Shown here piece by piece: positions 9,481 through 17,356 of a stretch of DNA of 64,000 bases. Location of the stretch: NCBI GenBank assembly GCA_964550025.1, contig CAZJYI010000035.1:1-64000 (forward strand). Direction: 5' to 3'. The first letter of the stretch is position 1; the number at the start of each line of letters is the position of its first letter. The DNA is from CAZJYI01 sp964550025 (lineage in GTDB: Bacteria; Verrucomicrobiota; Kiritimatiellia; UBA8416; CAYOBW01). The position numbers were made by a program, and so were the translations under genes. Below the pieces are notes generated by a model. The model ran no database searches. It was not told the DNA's origin and saw only the letters and a list, made by a program, of their open reading frames with translations.

Positions 9481-10583
9481 ATGACAAGCGACCCGTGATA
9501 CTGGCTGTTGACGATACTCCCGAGAATCTGGATGTCCTCGTCGGGATTCTGAAGGACAAATACCGTGTGAAAGTAGCCCCCAATGGCACTCGCGCGCTGG
9601 AATTGGCGGGCGGGCCTGAACGGCCTGATCTCATACTCCTGGACATCATGATGCCGGGCATGGACGGGTTCGACGTTTGCGGACGGCTGAAGTCGGATGC
9701 CACTGTCCGCGACATCCCCGTCATCTTCATCAGCAGCCTGAGTCAGACAACCGATAAGGTCAAGGCCTTCACTGCCGGTGGTGTCGACTACGTGACAAAA
9801 CCTTTTGAGCCGGAGGAAGTTACCGCGCGTATCGCGACGCACCTTGAGTTGCGGCGTCAGAAACGCGAACTGGAGCAGAGCTACGCTCGGCTTCAGGCGC
9901 TTGAGCAGCTTCGCGACAACCTGACACACATGATCATTCACGACATGCGTTCGCCGTTGATGGCCATCACCGGGGGACTGGGCATCATTTCAGAAGACGC
10001 GACCTTCGAAGACACCGAGAACGCTGACATCCTGAACATGGCTGCGGCTTCCGGACAGGACCTCACGGAAATGGTCAACTCCCTCCTGGACATCAGCCGC
10101 ATGGAGTCGGGGAACATGCCGCTGGAACGCGAGGATCACGATCTCAAGGGCATCGCCGAGGCCGCAGTGAACGCTATGGCGGCGAACGCTCGCTTTGAAG
10201 GAGTGGACATTACTGTCTCCGGCGATTCGGCAACGGTCCACGTTGACGAGACTATTGTACGTCGTGTTTTTGCCAACCTGATTGGGAATGCCATCAAGTT
10301 CACGCCGGGAGGCGGCACGGTGGAACTGAAGGTCAAACGCTCCGCCGAGACCGTGCGGGCTGAGGTCATCGACGCCGGCCCCGGGATACCGGAGGACTAC
10401 CACGAGAAGGTCTTCGAGAAATTCGGCCAGGTGGAAGCTCGGCGTGACAAACAGAAGCATTCCTCAGGACTCGGTCTCACATTCTGCAAGCTCGCCGTAG
10501 AGGCCCATGGCGGTCATATAGGAGTGGACAGCGAGCCCGGGAAGGGCAGCACATTCTGGTTTGAGCTGCCGGTGAACAGCTAG
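9477..10583 (+). CDS. Receiver-histidine kinase protein (REC-HisKA-HATPase)
   Basis: This 368-residue protein begins with a receiver domain (VDDTPENLDVL; Asp56 in LILLDIMMPGMDG; Lys108 in YVTKPFEPEEV). A helical linker leads to HisKA with IIHDMRSPL (His155) and a HATPase domain with NLIGNAIKF, GPGIPE and SSGLGLTFCK. Such proteins take phosphate on an N-terminal receiver and use it to control their own kinase. It overlaps the previous gene by four bases and ends the operon; a convergent gene starts 27 bp further on. None of the five operon products carries a DNA-binding or enzymatic output domain, so the final target must be encoded elsewhere. Confidence 0.92.
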   Translation: MNDKRPVILAVDDTPENLDVLVGILKDKYRVKVAPNGTRALELAGGPERPDLILLDIMMPGMDGFDVCGRLKSDATVRDIPVIFISSLSQTTDKVKAFTAGGVDYVTKPFEPEEVTARIATHLELRRQKRELEQSYARLQALEQLRDNLTHMIIHDMRSPLMAITGGLGIISEDATFEDTENADILNMAAASGQDLTEMVNSLLDISRMESGNMPLEREDHDLKGIAEAAVNAMAANARFEGVDITVSGDSATVHVDETIVRRVFANLIGNAIKFTPGGGTVELKVKRSAETVRAEVIDAGPGIPEDYHEKVFEKFGQVEARRDKQKHSSGLGLTFCKLAVEAHGGHIGVDSEPGKGSTFWFELPVNS

Positions 10584-10610
10584 AAGGTCGAGTTCGGGTC
10601 GTTTGTCTTG

Positions 10611-12833
10611 TTATGGCGCCGGTTCGAAACCGAGCGTCCAGAACATTCGCCGCTCCGTACCGATGGCTGGATCGGTAACCTGGAGACGTTTGTTCTGTTC
10701 TGTGACGGTCGGGATCAGCGTGCTGCTACGCGACCATTGGTCCCTGGGCACCATCAGGCTCGTCGTTCGATAGACGTGGTAGGCCACACCGGGCTTAACT
10801 TCGGAGCAGGTGAATTGAATCTGACCCGCGGCCGGATCAAGGGACGTGATGGTCCAGCGAAACGCCTCGGAGGGATCGGTCGGATCGTAACCGAGGATCT
10901 GCTCCATGAGGTTAGAGTTCCCGTCACCATCGAAGTCGCCGTTCGGATCGACATCCGCGAGGGCATTGATCCCATCGCTTGGGTTCGCATCGATAATCTG
11001 CTGCTCAAAGTCGTCATCCAGATCATCCCCGTCGGTATCAACGGAAACGGAAGGTGCAAACGGATCGGCAGGTTCAGGATTTACTCCCGGATCGGGAAGT
11101 GCTGCCTGCTCTGCCGCCGTGGGATAGGGAATGTAGTCTTTTCGAGAGTCAGTAGAGTTGTACCCGGTGCTGTCCCTGTCCATTTTTCTGACTACGCCAT
11201 CTGAAGTGCCATCATAGAATGAGGGGGCATCATCGACTGCTGCGTATACTTCATCCGGGTGAAGCTGCAAGACATAACCTCCCGGAGGCGGGAAAGAACC
11301 ATAACCGGGGACAGGCCCTCCTCCTGTCCAGGGCTCTGCACGATGCCTGTCTTCAACATAGCGATCATCTATCTGCTTATCACCCCTGCCTACGTTGACT
11401 TTTCTTATTCTTACGACATAATTACTGCCTTCAATGCCATGAGAGGTGACCTTGACATTTCTGTTTTCACTATAGGCTTTTACCGAGGTGAACGACCCGC
11501 TCAATGGAGTCTCTGACACGATGACATCCAGTGTCATCAGACCCGGGTTGTCGACACGAATTTCCATTCGGCCGCCCAGTTGCAGTGAACCCGCAACCTG
11601 TATCTGGTCATATCCGTTACCCGCTTCATTACCACGGACATCAACAATCATCACGTTGCTATTCTCAAACGTCGCCTGGGTATGCTCGGGGATACGCGCC
11701 GTGCCCACCTGGTGTCTGCCGTGGCCGGCTGAAAAGGAATAGTGGTAAACCGTATTGCCGCCATAAGTCAGCGACTGATTGTAACCATCATCGACAACAT
11801 CAAGTCGCCCACGGTTAATGACCGAAACACCGGGGAAAAACACATTCGGCATTCTGATAGATGCCCCTGCTTCATTGACTAATGAAGCCCCCTCATGGAA
11901 CCTGAAATCCATTTCTTCGTAGTGCCAGTTCAGCGGAAGCGGGCCGTGAGCTTTTTTCTCAATGTACAAATTCAATTCGGGTCGTTCGTTGATCATGGTG
12001 CCATGGATATCGATGTATTTGTCCGCCCTCAGATTGTTAACGACGCGTCCTTCACCGGGGTCTGTGCCGGGTTCCATAGTCAATGTCGCACCGTACTGAA
12101 TCTCAAGACTGTGACCGTTAAAATCCAGATGACCTGCGCTGGTCATCGCGCCGCCCGACTCAACAATGACATCACCGTATGTGCCAAAGCCGTAATTATT
12201 GTCTGGATTACCATCGTTATCAGCCTTGGGGCCTATATTCAGATAACTATCATTGTTAAACACTCCTCCATCCAGGACCCGCAACTCACTGCCTGGAGCA
12301 AAAAGAGTAACCACATCCTTATTGACCAGCCGGCCACTAACCGTAAAAACACCACTCCCATTCGTTCCATAGAACTCAACCGATCTGTTATTTTCGAATA
12401 TGCCGCCCTGGTTGACATTCACCGCACTGCCCTTAAAAAGGCGAAAGCCCGAGGTCAGCCCGCCTAGTTCATTCACCACTTTTCCGCCCTGATTCACATT
12501 CAGGACATCACCGTCTTCCAGCTCAAAGGGCGGAAGGTCGGGGATCGGTGAGTCAGGCCAGGGGTTATAGTCCACATTTAACACCCCGCCGCTGTTCACA
12601 TTGATGGTGGTGAAGTTTCCCGGCAAAACGTCTCTTGGACCCGGATCAGCCACGCTGTAATCCCTGTTATCGGTGACCGTGTTGATATTCAGGGTGTTTG
12701 CGTGTGCTTCAGCGGCGAGGAGTGCCGTACCCAGAACCGAGCAGACAAAGACACTGCGCAGCTGATTTAGAACGGTCTTCGGCGATCTCCGGGCAGGAAC
12801 GTTGAGACTTGGCGTACTCGTGGCTTTCATCAT
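10611..12833 (-). CDS. Large secreted protein with beta-helix-like repeats and calcium-binding motifs
   Basis: The protein (740 aa) has an N-terminal signal peptide (hydrophobic stretch ending AEAHA). Residues about 40-400 are rich in Asn/Gly/Val repeats such as VNVNQGG and LNVNQGGKVVN, typical of a passenger-like beta-helix. Around residues 598-655 are dockerin/TSP3-like calcium motifs (DTDGDDLDDDFE, DGDGNSNLMEQI). The last 80 residues form a small beta-rich module also seen at the ends of other secreted proteins in this window. The start has GAGGAA immediately before two ATGs. It lies 18 bp after the G8 protein gene and is presumably co-transcribed with it. Function is unknown; extracellular binding or adhesion is a guess. 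Confidence 0.75.
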   Translation of the reverse strand: MMKATSTPSLNVPARRSPKTVLNQLRSVFVCSVLGTALLAAEAHANTLNINTVTDNRDYSVADPGPRDVLPGNFTTINVNSGGVLNVDYNPWPDSPIPDLPPFELEDGDVLNVNQGGKVVNELGGLTSGFRLFKGSAVNVNQGGIFENNRSVEFYGTNGSGVFTVSGRLVNKDVVTLFAPGSELRVLDGGVFNNDSYLNIGPKADNDGNPDNNYGFGTYGDVIVESGGAMTSAGHLDFNGHSLEIQYGATLTMEPGTDPGEGRVVNNLRADKYIDIHGTMINERPELNLYIEKKAHGPLPLNWHYEEMDFRFHEGASLVNEAGASIRMPNVFFPGVSVINRGRLDVVDDGYNQSLTYGGNTVYHYSFSAGHGRHQVGTARIPEHTQATFENSNVMIVDVRGNEAGNGYDQIQVAGSLQLGGRMEIRVDNPGLMTLDVIVSETPLSGSFTSVKAYSENRNVKVTSHGIEGSNYVVRIRKVNVGRGDKQIDDRYVEDRHRAEPWTGGGPVPGYGSFPPPGGYVLQLHPDEVYAAVDDAPSFYDGTSDGVVRKMDRDSTGYNSTDSRKDYIPYPTAAEQAALPDPGVNPEPADPFAPSVSVDTDGDDLDDDFEQQIIDANPSDGINALADVDPNGDFDGDGNSNLMEQILGYDPTDPSEAFRWTITSLDPAAGQIQFTCSEVKPGVAYHVYRTTSLMVPRDQWSRSSTLIPTVTEQNKRLQVTDPAIGTERRMFWTLGFEPAP

Positions 12834-12851
12834 TTCCTCGCTATTGAGCCT

Positions 12852-15800
12852 TTAAGGACTCGGGACGATCCTGACCCGTAGGAAGCCGCACGAAGCTGAT
12901 CCCAGACCTGAGGTTTTCCGGTTGCCGCGCACGGTCACCTTCTCCCAGGACTCGTCGATCGTCGTGACGCTGATTTCGTTCGCGGGAAGGGATACAGGAT
13001 CCCAGGTGAGGAGGTCGCAAGACTCATCGACCTGGTAGGTAAAGCCAAGCGAGTTGCCCTTCCGACGCCGGAAAGAGACGACCGGGTAGGAATCGGCTCC
13101 ATCGGCCCGCATATCCAGACGGATCGCCATCGTGCCGGCATCGGGGATTTCCTGGGGCGCGCCGGTCTGACCGGAGCCCCCTTCGGGATCCTCAGTGGTC
13201 ATCGGAGGTTGGCCTCTCACCTCCACTTCAGCCAGGAACAGAACACCGGTGCCGTTCAACTGCACCATCACGCGATCGCCTGTGACGCCCTCAGGCAGAT
13301 CGATGTCGAAACCTCCGGTCACATCGACGTGCCCGTCGGTCTCGCCATTCAGGAAGTTCTCAGCGAAGACCTCGGTGTCGCCATCGTAAACCGTGACGCG
13401 GAAGTCGCGCAAATACCACTCGGACCAGCCGACTGGATCCGCACGGTTCCACAGCTTGATCTCCTTCAGATCACTCCTCTCCTCAAGGTTAACCGCCCAC
13501 CACGGGTTCTGTTGCATGAAGGTGGCGGTAATGGTCTCGCTATTCCAGTCATTGTCCGTATTCCCGTCGATCGCCCGCTCGGCGTATCCGCCCCACTGGG
13601 TGGATGATTGTGTTGCGCGGCCCTTCAAAGCGAGGTTTGCGAACTCCGGAACGGGTTCCACCGTGACGGTGACTCGCGACGTGACGCTTTCGCCGGAGCC
13701 ATCCGTCACGGCGTAGGTGAATGTGTCTGTTCCCACAAACCCTTCCGCGGCGGTGTAAACCAGCTTGTCGCCGTCCTGCACAACCGTGCCGTTACTGCCC
13801 TGACTGAAGCCGGCAATCGTGAGCAAGGCGCCGTCGGGGTCGGAATCGTTCCCCAGCACGTCAATGGTCACCAGAGACTGGCCCACGGTGCCCGCGCTGT
13901 CTTCAACGGCCTCGGGCAGGCTGTTCGCCGATAGCGGATCGACCTGCACATTCACCGTGGCGGAATCAGTCAGGCCCTTCTTGTTGGTAATCGTATACGT
14001 GAACGAGGCGGCCCCCATGTAACCCGCATTCGGGGTGTAGAGGACCCTGCCGTCGCTCACGAGCGCCGTCCCCCGCCCGGGCTGCGCAACGCTGACGAGA
14101 GTAGGCGTGCTCCTGTGGGGATCGGAATCGTTGGCCAGCACGTCAATCACAGAGGTGGTGTTCTCGATCACCGTGATATTGTCCGTCGCCGCATATGGCG
14201 GCAGTTCTGAGGGGGCGCCCGTGATGCGAACCTTCACGTCTGCTCCACCGACATTCCCTGCCTTGTCCCGGTAGCTGATTCCCTTGATGACGTAGGGTTC
14301 ATTCTTGTAGTTGAGCTGCATCGGCAGGTTGTGGAGACCTCTCAGGGTGAACTTGAGCTTCTGCGACCCAATCGACACCTCCCAGACCGTGGTGTAAATT
14401 CTCAAGGCCTTATGCAGGTTGCCGTAGCTGACCGACCTCTGGATCCCGCCGAATCTCTCGGACTCCACAAAATGCGGCGCCGTGATGTCACCATAGACAA
14501 ACACTGTGTTCTTCGTTCCATCGATATCGCGGGTGATCAGGTTCCAGAATTCCTGCAATTGTATCGGCTCGGTTTCCGTGATCACCTGGCCGCCCGCGGT
14601 CTGGAAGCTCAGTAGGTAGCCGTCGAAGTCGTTTGACCATTTCGGGCTCAGCAGTTTTGGGGGCGTGTGTTCCATCCGCTCGCCCAGAAGACCATTCACG
14701 CGGGGCATCCGTACGGCGTCCGCGGGAGCCAGCCCGCCCCCATAGGCCAGACCATACTCATCCAGAATCTGCTGATTGGTCTTGCCTAGGAGCTGCTCCG
14801 GAATCCATGAGCCCTCGCTGCTGAGAGGAGAGGCATCCGCGGCCTGGCGCTCGTGGTAGATTTGCTGGTCGCCCCAATACACTTGGGCGCCACTGGCGAT
14901 GAAGTATTCCTCCACTTCAATGCTGCTGCCGTTCAGCCAGGTCAGCCTGATATCCTCCTGCGTCCGGCCGTCCAGTTGCTCCGTGGTCAGTTCACCGAAC
15001 AGAGGCATTTCGCCGGACTCCGGATCCGCCTCGAACCGCACGCCGGACGTGGACTTAACCGCAAGAAAGGACTGGACGTTCGCATAGTAGCCGCCGCGGA
15101 CGACGAACGAGTTTACTGGATATGGCGGATTGATTCGCTCCCATCCAACGATCGTCGTGTTGTCAAAAACGTAACGATCGATCCAATAACCACCACCGTA
15201 TGCTATACCGATCACCTCGCCTCTCGGCCGGACAAGACTTCCAATGAACAATGAGTCCTTGAACTCAATGTTACTGAATCCCTGCTCATAGAGGACGCCC
15301 CCGGTGTTCCATACGGTGAAATCTTCGAAGACGATTCTTGGACGACTGTACTCCCATGATAACACGCCAACTTTGGCGCCGATGTTGACGTTGCCGATGA
15401 AATTGGTGACAGAGGCACGACCGGCGCCCTTCCCCTTCCCGAAATAAGCGAAACCCGATTCACCCGAAGCGGCCGCGATGTTGTCGACCAGGGAGACCGA
15501 GGCGCTGTGCATCCAGAATCCGTGACCGGCAAAGCCCCAGTCGAAAAGCGGCTGTCGGTCCGGAATGGGGGAACGCCAATTGCGGGTGCCGCCGTAGGTA
15601 TTGATCGCCAGGTTACGGGTAAACGTGCCGAGTTCATTGCCGAATTCCTGGGCAAACGCCGTGCCTTTCACATGGTAGGCGATGCTGTCATACATGTTGA
15701 CGTAGCTGTCGTGATTGACATAGCCCCAGCCCGGGCTGTCCACCACCACGCAGCCTTCCACATGGCCCGGAGTGTCGTCGGTCGACACGCCGGCTCTGTG

Positions 15801-16916
15801 GAAGTGGACGGAATAGCGGCCGCGAACGTTGGTTCCCGGCACCATGTTGCCATCCCCGTCCATGCTCACATCATTGATCAGCCTACCTTTGTCGGTTCGA
15901 CCGAGCCCGTAGAAGCCGGCGTTGCGGATATCGACATTCTGGTTGTGCATGAACATCACGTGGCCGCGGCGGTCGATGATGTCCGGGTTCTCGGACTCGA
16001 TCACCACATTGCGATCCAGGTTGGCAACGTAATGGGTCAGGCCGTAGCCCTCGGGCGGGGTGTGATCGTGAGCCAGCCCCTGAACGCCCTCCGCCTCAAG
16101 GTCTTTGTCAAAGGCAATGACGGTCTGGCCGGCCTCGTTCTGGCTGATGCCGGCGATGTAGAGGATTTCACTGCGGGTGGTGACGAGCTTGTCGCCCACC
16201 CTCCAGTTTTCCACCTGGCCATCGATGACGAGTTCTGCGTCACCCACTGTCGGATGCTTCGCCAGCCCGGTGTAGGGGGTTGCATCGGCGCCATGCATTT
16301 CCACGCGGCCCATTGTAATAACACCGCGTCCGAGTTCGTGGATATCGACGCTGTGATCGAAGTCCTCCCCGGCGTCGGCAATCGTGATGCGGGCGGTCAC
16401 ACCCTCGCCAATCGGATTCGCTTCCGTCCCGATGGTCAACTTGCCATGCATGGCGACGACCAACGTTTCTACGTACATCCGGGTGTCGGCGGTATGATCA
16501 AATTGAAGTATACCATCGACGCGAACCCATTCCATCCGATCGGCCTGAGCAATGTCGAAAACGACGGTGTGGCCATAAGCAACCATGACCTGGGCGTTTT
16601 CGGAGGGCACTTCGCCTCCGGTCCAGGTATTGGCGTCCGACCAAGCCCCGCTTTGCGCACTCAGGAAATTTGCGTGATGCGCCTGCGTCAACGCCATAAC
16701 CGCGGCATGCTCGCCGTGTTCGCCACCTCCACCATGGTTGTCGTTCGCCAGGACCTCTTCGGGCGACAGTAGCATTGCGGCGGCGATGGCGAGAGCCGCG
16801 AGTGGTTTCACCCATGTGAGGCAACCCTTTCCCATCTCATCAGCTTCTCCCCCATTGTCCGAGTCTGATGACGCGTTCGTGTTGACCGGTAGTGAGTTCA
16901 TCCTACACTCTTTCAT
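12852..16916 (-). CDS. Secreted G8-domain protein with tandem cadherin-like repeats and F5/8C domain
   Basis: This 1354-residue exported protein has a signal sequence at about 30-57 (start may be Met6), then a His/Gly-rich stretch. A G8 domain follows (about 85-215, with SGAWSDANTWTGGEVPSENA), then a long parallel beta-helix-type region to about residue 900. Two tandem cadherin-like/VCBS-type domains come next (about 905-1085, each with IDVLxNDSDP), then an F5/8 type C discoidin-like domain (about 1092-1235, NLALKGRATQSS). It ends in a beta-rich tail. G8 plus beta-helix is also the plan of animal CEMIP/TMEM2 hyaluronan-degrading or -binding proteins, so a role in binding or cleaving an anionic polysaccharide is a reasonable inference. 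First gene of a two-gene minus-strand unit. Confidence 0.85.
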   Translation of the reverse strand: MKECRMNSLPVNTNASSDSDNGGEADEMGKGCLTWVKPLAALAIAAAMLLSPEEVLANDNHGGGGEHGEHAAVMALTQAHHANFLSAQSGAWSDANTWTGGEVPSENAQVMVAYGHTVVFDIAQADRMEWVRVDGILQFDHTADTRMYVETLVVAMHGKLTIGTEANPIGEGVTARITIADAGEDFDHSVDIHELGRGVITMGRVEMHGADATPYTGLAKHPTVGDAELVIDGQVENWRVGDKLVTTRSEILYIAGISQNEAGQTVIAFDKDLEAEGVQGLAHDHTPPEGYGLTHYVANLDRNVVIESENPDIIDRRGHVMFMHNQNVDIRNAGFYGLGRTDKGRLINDVSMDGDGNMVPGTNVRGRYSVHFHRAGVSTDDTPGHVEGCVVVDSPGWGYVNHDSYVNMYDSIAYHVKGTAFAQEFGNELGTFTRNLAINTYGGTRNWRSPIPDRQPLFDWGFAGHGFWMHSASVSLVDNIAAASGESGFAYFGKGKGAGRASVTNFIGNVNIGAKVGVLSWEYSRPRIVFEDFTVWNTGGVLYEQGFSNIEFKDSLFIGSLVRPRGEVIGIAYGGGYWIDRYVFDNTTIVGWERINPPYPVNSFVVRGGYYANVQSFLAVKSTSGVRFEADPESGEMPLFGELTTEQLDGRTQEDIRLTWLNGSSIEVEEYFIASGAQVYWGDQQIYHERQAADASPLSSEGSWIPEQLLGKTNQQILDEYGLAYGGGLAPADAVRMPRVNGLLGERMEHTPPKLLSPKWSNDFDGYLLSFQTAGGQVITETEPIQLQEFWNLITRDIDGTKNTVFVYGDITAPHFVESERFGGIQRSVSYGNLHKALRIYTTVWEVSIGSQKLKFTLRGLHNLPMQLNYKNEPYVIKGISYRDKAGNVGGADVKVRITGAPSELPPYAATDNITVIENTTSVIDVLANDSDPHRSTPTLVSVAQPGRGTALVSDGRVLYTPNAGYMGAASFTYTITNKKGLTDSATVNVQVDPLSANSLPEAVEDSAGTVGQSLVTIDVLGNDSDPDGALLTIAGFSQGSNGTVVQDGDKLVYTAAEGFVGTDTFTYAVTDGSGESVTSRVTVTVEPVPEFANLALKGRATQSSTQWGGYAERAIDGNTDNDWNSETITATFMQQNPWWAVNLEERSDLKEIKLWNRADPVGWSEWYLRDFRVTVYDGDTEVFAENFLNGETDGHVDVTGGFDIDLPEGVTGDRVMVQLNGTGVLFLAEVEVRGQPPMTTEDPEGGSGQTGAPQEIPDAGTMAIRLDMRADGADSYPVVSFRRRKGNSLGFTYQVDESCDLLTWDPVSLPANEISVTTIDESWEKVTVRGNRKTSGLGSASCGFLRVRIVPSP

Positions 16917-17015
16917 CTCTTGTTCGTTAATCGCAGTAAGTGTCTAGCAGTCGTCATAAAGCAATTTGGGTTCCATGGTCACACTCCCTCATAATGCAAT
17001 TCATGATGGAACCAA

Positions 17016-17034
17016 CAAAAGTGACGCACTTTTG
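17016..17034. promoter_or_regulatory. Perfect inverted repeat upstream of the G8 gene
   Basis: CAAAAGTG and CACTTTTG form a perfect 8-bp inverted repeat around ACG, 100 bp upstream of the G8 protein start. It could be an operator or a weak hairpin. There is no T-run in either direction to support a terminator. The rest of 16917-17205 holds no gene. Confidence 0.4.
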
Positions 17035-17049
17035 AGAACGCCTTAAACA

Positions 17050-17076
17050 CCTAGACAAGAGATGTTTATGCCTAGA
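17050..17076. promoter_or_regulatory. 21-bp-spaced CCTAGA direct repeat (candidate AraC-type site)
   Basis: CCTAGA occurs at 17050-17055 and again at 17071-17076, exactly 21 bp apart, inside A/GCCTAGAT/CA contexts. Two helical turns is the usual spacing of half-sites for AraC-family dimers. It lies upstream of the G8 gene and close to a remnant of an AraC-type regulator (17206-17349). Motif-based inference. Confidence 0.4.
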
Positions 17077-17205
17077 TACAGACTGAGGATTCTAACGTGT
17101 GCTATTTTTGGCGAGGAGGGCGCAGGGAGATCCGCAGTCTTCGCAGTCTTGAGAACTCCGGGTGAGGTACAGTCGGTCAACCGCGAATTTCAACCCGTGC
17201 TCAGC

Positions 17206-17349
17206 CTACGCCGTATCTCCCTTCTGTCGGCGGAATTGGGAGGGGGTGAGGCCGGTCTGGCGCTTGAAGAAGTTGCCGAACTTGTTCTGTTGGCCGAGCC
17301 CGCACAGGCCGGAAATATGGGCGATGGTCAGGTTGGTTGTCAGATCGTG
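17206..17349 (-). pseudogene. C-terminal remnant of XylR/AraC-type regulator
   Basis: About 47 codons plus a TAG stop encode the end of an AraC helix-turn-helix domain, with TTNLTIAHISGLCGLGQQNK then FGNFFKRQTGLTPSQFRR. The only clear differences from the tail of the intact regulator at 56588-57775 are Leu for Phe, Gln for Val and the last residue. Nothing upstream continues the gene, because a GH95 gene begins its 3' end 8 bp away. It is a decayed copy left between two minus-strand operons. Confidence 0.85.
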
Positions 17350-17356
17350 AGAAGGG

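Noticed and set aside
10584..10610. Possible terminator between the convergent kinase and secreted-protein genes
   Set aside because: The 27-bp gap shows no inverted repeat followed by a T-run.
15507..16772. 421-codon plus-strand frame
   Set aside because: Antisense to the G8 protein gene; no start signal and no recognisable domain.
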